This document shows positions 56,778-64,000 of a stretch of 64,000 bases of DNA, piece after piece. The translations under genes and the position numbers were made by a program. The stretch covers positions 1 through 64,000 of the forward strand of contig NZ_PSSW01000011.1 of the NCBI RefSeq assembly GCF_002933295.1. The letters are read 5' to 3'. This stretch comes from Marinobacter flavimaris (lineage in GTDB: Bacteria > Pseudomonadota > Gammaproteobacteria > Pseudomonadales > Oleiphilaceae). The notes beneath the pieces were generated by a model. That model was not told the origin of the DNA and did not search any database. It saw nothing but the letters and a program-made list of their open reading frames with translations. Position 1 is the stretch's first letter; every line of letters begins with the position of its first letter.

Positions 56778-57824
56778 TTGATCAGCGCCGCAAGCCCAAT
56801 CAATGTCTTTGTTGCGAGTACGCCCCTGCAACTGATCAGTTGCTCCGAGGCTCGTTACCACTATGGCTGCGACTCCGAAAAAACACTTCTCATCATTGCT
56901 AGACCTGATAACCGCGAGACCGAGGGGCAAATGGCTTTCCTGGCCGAGGCGTTGGGCTGGCAGGGCATCGAAACCATTTATCTTAAAAAGAGTTCCTTTT
57001 ACCTTCGTCTGGGGTCAGTTGCCAGGAGTCTCTCAAAGCGAACTATTGAGAGGTTGTTTATCGGAAACAAATCCAGCTGGATTCACGAAGTGTTTTATCG
57101 GGGGTTCGACAGCGAACAGCTGATTTTCGTGGATGACGGCTTGGCAACAGTAACCTATTACCATGCCATTCACGACGAGGGCATCGCCTCCCGGATTTCA
57201 CCGGCCAAGAAGCGACTTTTGCGAACCATGGGGATCAGGATCCATCGTGTTGTTCCGGAGGTGATCGCATTCTTCTCCTTCTTTCCGTTACCGAACTCCG
57301 AGCTTGTCCAGGTGCGCGTTCACGATTTCCCGGTGTTTCGTAAAACTTTCAAAAAAACGCCCTGTGACAATAGCCAGATGCCCATGGTCGGGTTCCTTGG
57401 CCAACCCTTTGGTGGTGAGGATCGGCTTCAGCAATTGAAACTGCAAATCCAGCACGTGGTGGAGCGTCATCCTGATAGCCGCGTGGTGTACTTCATGCAC
57501 CGAAAGGAAAGCCGGGAAGAGTTGGAGGCTTTGCTGGCAGAATTTCCGCTCGAGATACGGCAGGCCGGTCGTCCGATCGAGGTCGAAGTGGCTCTGTCCG
57601 GGGAAATCTATCTCGCTTTCTACAGCTTTGCTTCAACCGCTCTGTTTACCCTGAAAAAGATATTCCCGGAAATCCGGGTGTTCCAGATCGATGATGCCGC
57701 TCTGGGCGCCCGGCTCCCTTACTATGACGAATTAAGGCGTATGTTCGGGAGCGTCGGCGTGGAAACGACGCTCCTTCGGGGGTCACGACTTTTCAAAGCG
57801 GGCCGGCCGGTCCAGAGTCCATAA
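56778..57824 (+). CDS. Polysialyltransferase/GT52-like glycosyltransferase
   Basis: 349 residues with TTG 56778 as start (MISAASPINVFVASTPLQLI), after GGAAAGGA; an ATG at 56712 would overlap the preceding gene by 32 bases. The motif FVDDGLAT (about 117–124) matches the D/E-D/E-G motif of bacterial sialyltransferases of GT52 and the alpha-2,8-polysialyltransferase family; FYSFASTALFTLKK (about 280–293) resembles their Ser motif. The expected HP motif seems replaced by FMHRKE. Donor probably a CMP-nonulosonate or CMP-Kdo. Overlaps the convergent fusion gene by 42 bases. Confidence 0.6.
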   Translation: MISAASPINVFVASTPLQLISCSEARYHYGCDSEKTLLIIARPDNRETEGQMAFLAEALGWQGIETIYLKKSSFYLRLGSVARSLSKRTIERLFIGNKSSWIHEVFYRGFDSEQLIFVDDGLATVTYYHAIHDEGIASRISPAKKRLLRTMGIRIHRVVPEVIAFFSFFPLPNSELVQVRVHDFPVFRKTFKKTPCDNSQMPMVGFLGQPFGGEDRLQQLKLQIQHVVERHPDSRVVYFMHRKESREELEALLAEFPLEIRQAGRPIEVEVALSGEIYLAFYSFASTALFTLKKIFPEIRVFQIDDAALGARLPYYDELRRMFGSVGVETTLLRGSRLFKAGRPVQSP

Positions 57825-59792
57825 CCCGGCATACTTGTTGAAAGTCACCTGTGCGTACGTCACAGCGGTAAGATAGCCCACAGCACCGTCCAGAAACCCG
57901 AACCGAATAAAGTACACCTGCACGAACGTCATCAGGCCCCGCAGGGTGGGGTAGATCATGGTGCGGGTCTTCTTGCCTTTGCGATGTTTCTCCAGTGAGC
58001 CAAGCCAGGCGTACTTGGCGCTTTTTTCCAGCGAGTGGCCGAAATCCCTGTGTGTATAGTGTGTCAGGCGGCCCCTCAGGGTTTTGATCTTGCGTCCGGA
58101 CGGAATCAGTATCCGCTCGTGGACGAGGGCGTCCGAAAAGCTTACTCCCTCGCGACGGAACAGCCGGAGCGGGGCTCGGCCGCTGCGCCCGAAATCCAGG
58201 CGGCTGCCGTAGATTGTTACCGCCCAGGGGAGCTTGTAGGCGTCTGCATCGGGATCAGCCAGGTGATCATTGATTTCCCTTGCCAGCTCTGGTGTGACAC
58301 GCTCATCGGCATCCAGTGACAGTACCCACTCACCGGTCGCTTTCTCAAGTGCGCGCTGCTTCTGGATGCCAAAACCCGGCCAGTCGGTGACTTCAACGAC
58401 ATCGGCCAGCTGTCTGGCCAGTTCGACAGTTCTGTCAGTACTGCCGCTATCCAGAACGATGATTTCGTCGGCGACCAGCCTCGCTGACTTCAGACAGTCG
58501 GTAATGTGGTCTTCTTCATTTTTGGTGATGATGGTCGCCGAAACCTTCCGCGCCCGGGCTCGAACATAGGACGCGCTCAACTCTGTGAACATAGCGGAGG
58601 CGATCGATGCAACTGCCAGAAGGTAGAAAGTTAGGAACAAAGTCCGATTGAAGGTGGCTTCTGTGAGGCCAAAGAAGAAGTAGCCAATAGAAATCATGCA
58701 ACCGGCTGCCGCAAGGTGGGCCGTTGCTGCGTGGCGGCTGGACAGATTTCTGGCAAAGATGGCCAGTGGAATGAAAATGAGCAGGGCCCAGCTGAGAATG
58801 CCCGGAATGCCACTGGTTGCGGCGTTGTTCAGCAGATCGTTATGGGCATGCCCGGTGCAGCAGTCCAGGAAGTACTTCGGCAGATTGCCATCTGCAACTT
58901 CTGCTTCAATTTTATGGGTGTACCCGCCGAGGCCTGCGCCGGACCAAGGATTCTCTCTGAGCATATTCAAGGCCTGCCCCCATACTTCCAGGCGGATTTC
59001 CATGCCGGAGTCCAGCTGGCCATCATGGAGCAAGCCATTGAGTGAGGTGGACATGCGGTCGCTGGTGATAATCGCGCCGGCCACGATAAGTGGCACAACA
59101 ATTAATCCGGCAACTCGAAGTTTTTTGCTGAGCAGCGGCACCAGCGCGACCAGAAGAAATGGCAGAGCAACCAGGTTGCTGCGGGTTTCAGACAGCATGG
59201 AGATCAGGGCCGCAGCCGTTCCACCCGTGAAAAACAATATCGCCAGGCCTACCCGTTTGTCCCGGATAAAAAACATGGCAGCAACGATCGTCAACATGCC
59301 GCCCAGGAGGGCGAGATTGCCAAAGCTGATAGGGTTGATTCCACCGCCAAAACGGGAATTCAAGACCTGACCAAGCGCGCCCTGGCGGGCAGCAATGGTC
59401 ACCAGAAAAATCCCGATGACAGACACGGCCACCAGTCCGATGGCGGCGAAAGTCGTGCGGGCGCCAATCCGTGCATAGCTGATGGCAACAATCAGGGGCC
59501 AGAACAGGATGAACCGGGCGTGCGTGCCAAGGGTTTTTCCACCCTCGTAATCAAACCCTTCAAGGGCCCAGGACAGAAAACTCACCAGCACGAAGAACCA
59601 GAAGGAAAAGTGAAGCAGCCTGAGCTCTTTGGGTTTGTCCCAGCCGTCTTTATACAAAGATTTGCGGGCACTGAGCACCATTCCGGCAATCGCAAGCAAG
59701 AGAGTCGCGCCGGCCAGGATGCTTGAGGACAGGAGCGCGCCGCCGAGCCCGATGATCAGCAGCGCATGAAAGGCGAGTCTGGGGTTCAACAT
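57783..59792 (-). CDS. O-antigen ligase fused to a WaaE-type GT2 glycosyltransferase
   Basis: 669 residues in one frame. Residues 1 to about 410 form a Wzy/WaaL-type membrane protein with about 10–12 helices and the Wzy_C pattern LEVWGQALNMLRENPWSGAG and HAHNDLLNNAATSGIPG. From about 414 a GT2 domain begins: KVSATIITKNEEDHITDCLK, VLDSGSTDRT, LSLDADERVTPEL (DXD-type), and a C-terminal hydrophobic segment like WaaE/KdtX. The two parts are normally separate proteins. Overlaps the acyltransferase gene by 7 bases. Confidence 0.9.
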   Translation of the reverse strand: MLNPRLAFHALLIIGLGGALLSSSILAGATLLLAIAGMVLSARKSLYKDGWDKPKELRLLHFSFWFFVLVSFLSWALEGFDYEGGKTLGTHARFILFWPLIVAISYARIGARTTFAAIGLVAVSVIGIFLVTIAARQGALGQVLNSRFGGGINPISFGNLALLGGMLTIVAAMFFIRDKRVGLAILFFTGGTAAALISMLSETRSNLVALPFLLVALVPLLSKKLRVAGLIVVPLIVAGAIITSDRMSTSLNGLLHDGQLDSGMEIRLEVWGQALNMLRENPWSGAGLGGYTHKIEAEVADGNLPKYFLDCCTGHAHNDLLNNAATSGIPGILSWALLIFIPLAIFARNLSSRHAATAHLAAAGCMISIGYFFFGLTEATFNRTLFLTFYLLAVASIASAMFTELSASYVRARARKVSATIITKNEEDHITDCLKSARLVADEIIVLDSGSTDRTVELARQLADVVEVTDWPGFGIQKQRALEKATGEWVLSLDADERVTPELAREINDHLADPDADAYKLPWAVTIYGSRLDFGRSGRAPLRLFRREGVSFSDALVHERILIPSGRKIKTLRGRLTHYTHRDFGHSLEKSAKYAWLGSLEKHRKGKKTRTMIYPTLRGLMTFVQVYFIRFGFLDGAVGYLTAVTYAQVTFNKYAGLWTLDRPARFEKS

Positions 59793-60691
59793 ACTCGGTC
59801 CGGATTATAGGGGTTGATTTCGCCGGGCGGCCGATGGCGCATACGCTTGTATTCCCATTGATACTGCTCGGGGATTTCTCGCACGCATTGCTCAATCGCG
59901 TGATTCATGGCATTGGTCGCGGCAACAGGATCCTTGTCACCGAGGCCCGGGCCGGTCTCACGTACAACGATCCGGAACCCGGAAGCGTCGGGCAGGCGCT
60001 CGGCATAAGTAATCAGCACGTTGGCACCGGTGCGCTGAATCAGCTTGGATACCAGGGTCATGGTTTTCACTTCCATGCCGAAGAAAGGCGCAAAGGCGTT
60101 GCCCTTTCCGCGGGGCGACTGGTCCGGCAGGATTCCGGCAACCCCGCCTTCCCGAAGAATCGAGGCGAGCCTGGCCAGGCCGCGGCGGTCGCCCCGGACC
60201 AGCTCTGAGCCAAGTCGCCCGCGTACCTTGATCATGTAGTCCTCGAACTCGGGCATATTCGGCGGACTATAGAGCGCTGCCATTTTGTAGCGTGAGGAAA
60301 AGAACAGCCCGGCCAGTTCCCAGTTACCGAGGTGCGGCGCCAGGAGAATCAGGCCTTTGTCGCCGGCCATGGCCTTGTCGATAAGATCCAGGCCTTCGGT
60401 TTCCCGGATCAGGCCAAGGCATTTCTCCACCGGCCACTCCCACATCAGGGGCACCTCGAGCATGGTCATGCCGGTCTGGGCCAGGGATCTCTTTGACATA
60501 ACCGCGCGTTCGGTGTCTGAAAGTACGGGGAGGCAAATGGACAGGTTAATGTCGGTTACCTGGCGAGATTTGGTGGGCAATCGCCATACCAGATAACCGA
60601 CGAAACGACCTACCCTCTGGGCGCCGGCAAGGGATAGCCAGCCGGCAATCCTGAGCAGCCCGGCGATGATGAAATACTTGAGCTTGCTCAT
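59786..60691 (-). CDS. Lipid A late acyltransferase (LpxL/HtrB family)
   Basis: 301 residues. N-terminal membrane anchor (about 5–25), and the catalytic HX4E motif as His120-LGNW-Glu125, then QSPRGKGNAFAPFFGMEV (substrate pocket). LpxL-type enzymes add a secondary acyl chain to lipid A at the inner membrane. The start overlaps the manC stop by 4 nt (ATGA on the minus strand), and the stop overlaps the ligase fusion start. Which position it acylates cannot be told. Confidence 0.88.
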   Translation of the reverse strand: MSKLKYFIIAGLLRIAGWLSLAGAQRVGRFVGYLVWRLPTKSRQVTDINLSICLPVLSDTERAVMSKRSLAQTGMTMLEVPLMWEWPVEKCLGLIRETEGLDLIDKAMAGDKGLILLAPHLGNWELAGLFFSSRYKMAALYSPPNMPEFEDYMIKVRGRLGSELVRGDRRGLARLASILREGGVAGILPDQSPRGKGNAFAPFFGMEVKTMTLVSKLIQRTGANVLITYAERLPDASGFRIVVRETGPGLGDKDPVAATNAMNHAIEQCVREIPEQYQWEYKRMRHRPPGEINPYNPDRVC

Positions 60692-62109
60692 TTCCTACCG
60701 TACCGATCCTCGTAACGAACAATGTCGTCTTCACCCAGGTAAGAGCCGGACTGAACTTCGATCAGTTCCAGGTCGATGACGCCCGGATTCTCCAACGAGT
60801 GCACCTGACCAACCGGAATGTAGGTGGACTGGTTCTCGGTGACCAGGTAGGTTTTCTCGCCGTTGGTGACCCGGGCCGTGCCGCTTACCACGATCCAGTG
60901 CTCGGCGCGATGGTGATGCATCTGCACGGAGAGCTTGGCGCCGGGTTTCACAGTGATGCGTTTGACCTGATAGCGGGCACCGTTGTCGATGGAATCGTAG
61001 ACGCCCCAGGGCCGGTAGACTTCCCGATGGTTCATGTGTTCGTGGCGGCCATCGGTTTTGATCCGTTCCACCACGGTTTTGACGTCCTGAACACTGTCTT
61101 TATGGGCGACCAGCAGGGCATCCTTGGTTTCGATAACCACCAGGTTGTCCACACCAACGGTGGCCACCAGCCGGCTATCGGCACGGATCAGCGTGTTGGC
61201 GGTGTTATGGGTAATCACGTCGCCGGTCAGGCTGTTGCCGTCCGCGTCCTTGTCACTGACTTCCCATAGCGCGGACCAGGAGCCAATATCGCTCCAGCCG
61301 GCATCCAGGGAAACCACGGCGGCCTTGTCGGTCTTCTCCATGACGGCGTAGTCCACTGAGTCCGACGGGCATTCGGCGAAGCGCTCGGCGTTGATTCGCG
61401 TGAAGTGCAGGTCATCGGCGGTGTCTGCGATGGCGGCACGGCACGCGGCCAGGATATCAGGGCGATGGGCTTCCAGTTCCTCGAGGTACTGACGGGCACC
61501 AAACAGGAACATTCCGCTGTTCCAGAGGTACTCGCCGGAATCGAGGTAACCATTGGCGGTCGCCTGGTCCGGCTTTTCGACAAACTTGTCCACCAGGTAG
61601 CTGTCAGGGCCCAGTTCGGTGCCTCGATGAATGTAGCCGTAGCCAGTTTCAGGATGGTTAGGGACAATGCCGAAGGTGACCAGCTTCCCTTCCCGCGCCA
61701 GCGGAATGGCTTTCTTCACCCCTTCCTGAAAGGCGGTGACGTCCTTGATCAGGTGGTCGGCTGCCAGCACCAGCATCAGGGGATCATCGGCACCGCTTTC
61801 TGCAGCCTCGGTCAGCTGCAGCGCTGCCAAGGCAATCGCCGGCGCCGTATTCCGGCCACAGGGCTCCAGAATGATCCGCGTATCCTCGTGGCCGGATTGC
61901 CGCATTTGTTCCGCAGCCAGGAACCGGTGTTCCTCGTTGCAGATCAGAAGAGGGTTTGCTGCGTCCATGCCCTCAAGCCGCGCAACGGTGGCCTGCAACA
62001 TCGACAGGGGGCCGTTGGTCAGTTTCAGGAACTGCTTCGGATTCAGCTGGCGCGACATCGGCCAAAGGCGTGAGCCGGTACCGCCAGCCATAATGACGGG
62101 GTGAATCAT
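60688..62109 (-). CDS. manC: Mannose-1-phosphate guanylyltransferase / mannose-6-phosphate isomerase
   Basis: 473 residues, type II bifunctional. N-terminal nucleotidyltransferase with GGTGSRLWPMSRQLNPKQFL (pyrophosphorylase signature) and EKPD (FVEKPDQAT); C-terminal cupin isomerase with PWGVYDSIDNGARYQVKRIT and QMHHHRAEHWIVVSGTARVT. It makes GDP-mannose, precursor for mannose or GDP-derived sugars in surface glycans. First gene of the minus-strand unit manC–acyltransferase–ligase fusion. Confidence 0.95.
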   Translation of the reverse strand: MIHPVIMAGGTGSRLWPMSRQLNPKQFLKLTNGPLSMLQATVARLEGMDAANPLLICNEEHRFLAAEQMRQSGHEDTRIILEPCGRNTAPAIALAALQLTEAAESGADDPLMLVLAADHLIKDVTAFQEGVKKAIPLAREGKLVTFGIVPNHPETGYGYIHRGTELGPDSYLVDKFVEKPDQATANGYLDSGEYLWNSGMFLFGARQYLEELEAHRPDILAACRAAIADTADDLHFTRINAERFAECPSDSVDYAVMEKTDKAAVVSLDAGWSDIGSWSALWEVSDKDADGNSLTGDVITHNTANTLIRADSRLVATVGVDNLVVIETKDALLVAHKDSVQDVKTVVERIKTDGRHEHMNHREVYRPWGVYDSIDNGARYQVKRITVKPGAKLSVQMHHHRAEHWIVVSGTARVTNGEKTYLVTENQSTYIPVGQVHSLENPGVIDLELIEVQSGSYLGEDDIVRYEDRYGRK

Positions 62110-62240
62110 CTGTACACTCCGGGCTTGAGTTAAAGAATTCCAAGAAAAACATCAAAATCAGGCGCGCCATCTTATCATAAGGCAACCATGATATTGTTTT
62201 GACCAGTCCGTAAACTGATTGCCCGATACCAGGAATTTTG
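62110..62240. promoter_or_regulatory. Divergent promoter region between manC and GT2
   Basis: 131 bases, AT-rich, between two divergent genes, so promoters for both must lie here. A TTGACC (62199–62204) is a possible -35 box on the plus strand but lacks a well-spaced -10. No operator was recognised. Confidence 0.4.
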
Positions 62241-63035
62241 ATGAAGCTACCGTTATCCGTTTATTACATCACCCAGGATGAAGAACTGCGATTGCCGGAA
62301 TCCCTCGCAAAGGTTTCCGGCTGGGTTGATGAGATTATCGTAGTCGATTCCGGAAGTATTGACCGAACCCGTGACATTGTTGAAGCGGCGGGTGCCCGTT
62401 TTGTTCATAACGACTGGCAGGGGTTTGCCTGCCAGAAAGCCTTTGCTGCAAGCCTTTGTCGTAATGACTGGGTGCTGGACCTGGATGCGGATGAGGTGCT
62501 ATCGGACGAGCTTGTGGCCAACATCCAGGACCTGTTTTCAAAGCCGATTGACCCGGCCATTGCGGGATTCCGGATGCGCTGGGTGCTGTCCCAGCCGGAT
62601 CCCCGGCATCCGTTCCGCCATGATAAATCGAAGAAGATCCTCAGGCTCTACAATCGTAACAAGGCAGTGATTGAGCCCGAAAAAGACAGCAACAATGACC
62701 GGCCGCAGGTGAAGGCTGGCCGGGTTGTGGATTTAAAGGGCGATGTGTTGCACCGCACGCTGATTTCTCTGGAGCAGATGGAGCGCAAGTACTGCCAGTT
62801 GTCGACGGAGCAGGCCCGCTTTATCGCCGCAAAGGGACGGCGAATTTCCAGCCCCCGCCTGTTTGCCGAGTTTCCCCTGAAGTTCCTGAAATATTACCTG
62901 CTGCACCGCCAGATCCTGAACGGTTGGTTTGGTCTAAGCGTTGCCATTACCGCAGCCAACAGGAACTTCATGCGCTTGGCCAAGGCTCGGGAGATGCAGA
63001 TGCTATCCGAATTTGAGAGGGAAAATACCCGGTAG
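62241..63035 (+). CDS. Glycosyltransferase family 2 (WaaE/KdtX-like)
   Basis: 264 residues from ATG 62241 (MKLPLSVYYITQDEELRLPE), after AGGAATTTTG. GT-A fold: IIVVDSGSIDRTRDIV (about 34–49) and LDLDADEVLSDELV (DXD near 79–81), the acceptor region RHPFRHDKSKKILRLYNRNK. WaaE enzymes add beta-1,4-glucose to heptose I of the LPS core. It is a paralogue of the GT2 half of the ligase fusion. Ends 23 bases before the convergent GT4 gene. Confidence 0.87.
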   Translation: MKLPLSVYYITQDEELRLPESLAKVSGWVDEIIVVDSGSIDRTRDIVEAAGARFVHNDWQGFACQKAFAASLCRNDWVLDLDADEVLSDELVANIQDLFSKPIDPAIAGFRMRWVLSQPDPRHPFRHDKSKKILRLYNRNKAVIEPEKDSNNDRPQVKAGRVVDLKGDVLHRTLISLEQMERKYCQLSTEQARFIAAKGRRISSPRLFAEFPLKFLKYYLLHRQILNGWFGLSVAITAANRNFMRLAKAREMQMLSEFERENTR

Positions 63036-63058
63036 GTCTCTGCCGAATACAGCGGACA

Positions 63059-64000
63059 TCAGGTGCCTCGTTGCTCGCCCATTGCCCTCAGGTACAGCGC
63101 TTCCGTTTGCTCCCCCATGGCGTTGATCGTGAGAGTTTTACGGGCAAAATCCATGGCGGGCTGCTCGCTCTGTTTCAGTGTTTCCAGATCAGAGAGCGCT
63201 CGTGTTATCAGTTCGGCAAGGTCCCGATCCCGATGCCCTGCGCTGAGAGACGATTCTGGAAGAATATCCCGCGGTCCGGACACCGGAGTGGAGACCACTG
63301 GGCAACCACTGAGAAGGGACTCCGCCAGTACATAGGGAAAGCCTTCCCGTTCGGAACTGATCACCGTCAATTCGGCCTTGTCATAGACGGGCGCCAGATC
63401 CTCCCTGAACCCTGCCAGAGTGACCGACTGTTCCAGTTTAGACTGACGGATGAACTTTTCCAGCTGTGACCGTTGGCTGCCCTCGCCGAAAATAGTGAGA
63501 TGGCAGCGATGAGTGGAGTCGCCGAGCATGGCCCATGCTCGGATCAGCGCATCAAAACCTTTAACGGTTTCGAGTCGTCCCACGGCGATGACATTGGTGA
63601 CTCCTGACGGTAGCTTCGGGCCGTCGTCAGTTTTAATTCCTTGGCCCTTGCAGTTCACGCCGTTATAGATCAAGTGTTTTCGGGGATGTCGCAGGGCTGC
63701 CAGAATTTGGGGGCTTACGGCAATGACCTCATCAAGTCGATCAAATGCCTTATGGTTGGACTTGGTGCCGTGCACCGTGCCGATTCGCACGCGGACAAGG
63801 TTTCCGGTTTTCGCCGCGAGTTGTGCAGCCTTGTTGCCTTGGGCGTGCAGAATATCAGGTGCTATTTCTCGAAGTCGCCGGCGGAGGGCCAGTTGGAGCC
63901 AGAGGTTCCGTCGCCCCAGTTGAACGGGCAGCGCATGAAAGTGGATGCCGGAATGAAATCTATCCCGGTAGTCTTTGTGAGCCACTACATGGACGCAATG
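63059..64000 (-). CDS. Glycosyltransferase family 4 (partial, N-terminus outside window)
   Basis: The frame is open up to base 64000, reading HCVHVVAHKDYRDRF at the edge, so the true start lies beyond the window and the GTG at 63985 is not needed. At least 313 residues. GT-B fold with NVIAVGRLETVKGFDALIRA and the EX7E motif in SEREGFPYVLAESLLSGCPV. Likely transfers a hexose in LPS or capsule synthesis. Donor unknown. Confidence 0.87.
   Translation of the reverse strand, partial: HCVHVVAHKDYRDRFHSGIHFHALPVQLGRRNLWLQLALRRRLREIAPDILHAQGNKAAQLAAKTGNLVRVRIGTVHGTKSNHKAFDRLDEVIAVSPQILAALRHPRKHLIYNGVNCKGQGIKTDDGPKLPSGVTNVIAVGRLETVKGFDALIRAWAMLGDSTHRCHLTIFGEGSQRSQLEKFIRQSKLEQSVTLAGFREDLAPVYDKAELTVISSEREGFPYVLAESLLSGCPVVSTPVSGPRDILPESSLSAGHRDRDLAELITRALSDLETLKQSEQPAMDFARKTLTINAMGEQTEALYLRAMGEQRGT

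Noticed and set aside
1..64000. CRISPR arrays, tRNA or rRNA genes, insertion sequences, prophage
   Set aside because: I saw no regular spaced repeats, no cloverleaf or full rRNA sequence, and no transposase or integrase. The 23S-like stretch at 655–682 is far too short to be an rRNA gene.

Overview
The window is chromosomal DNA of a marine, Gram-negative gammaproteobacterium. Ribosomal protein sequences, a complete MSHA pilus locus, the uvrA–MFS–ssb order, the glnE–ilvE–LPS order and the moderately GC-rich codon use all point to a Marinobacter-like member of the Pseudomonas/Alteromonas side of the class. The genus is my judgement from protein appearance, not a database result.

Layout. (1) 1–13.99 kb: the 3' end of tuf and its terminator, then the fused S10, spc and alpha ribosomal operons (rpsJ to rplQ, with secY, rpmJ and rpoA), driven by a near-consensus promoter at 219–247 and a second promoter before rpsM. 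(2) 14.0–19.1 kb: a long inverted repeat, uvrA (minus), a YajR-like MFS transporter and ssb. (3) 19.3–36.2 kb: a 17-gene, tightly overlapped MSHA type IV pilus operon: inner-membrane assembly (mshI, a PilN-like gene, J, K), secretin mshL, ATPases mshM and mshE, mshN, platform mshG, mshF, pilins mshB/A/C/D/O, mshP, and the giant multidomain mshQ. (4) 36.2–41.5 kb: nitrogen control (glnG/ntrC, glnL/ntrB, a DUF4124 protein, glnA), with a sigma-54 promoter and NtrC operators. (5) 41.5–52.1 kb: typA, prolyl aminopeptidase, dtd, a Pho-box-preceded porin pseudogene, a CYTH protein, a 2-TM K+ channel, glnE and ilvE. glnE acts on the glnA product, so both transcriptional and covalent control of glutamine synthetase lie in this window. 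(6) 52.2–64 kb: a lipopolysaccharide/surface polysaccharide locus: DUF6165, a GT9 enzyme, a Kdo-kinase-like protein, GT4, a CDP-glycerol phosphotransferase-like protein, a polysialyltransferase/GT52-like protein, an O-antigen ligase fused to a WaaE-type GT2, an LpxL-type acyltransferase, manC, another GT2 and a GT4 cut by the window end.

The most notable signals are: a 24-nt stretch in the rpsJ–rplC gap that matches, at 22 positions, the domain I segment of E. coli 23S rRNA as I remember it, ending 4 nt before the rplC Shine–Dalgarno, which looks like a molecular mimic for autogenous control; the ligase–glycosyltransferase fusion; a dead porin that still carries a near-perfect Pho box; and a full set of NtrC/sigma-54 sites at glnA and glnL. 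No tRNA, rRNA gene, CRISPR array, insertion sequence or prophage was recognised.
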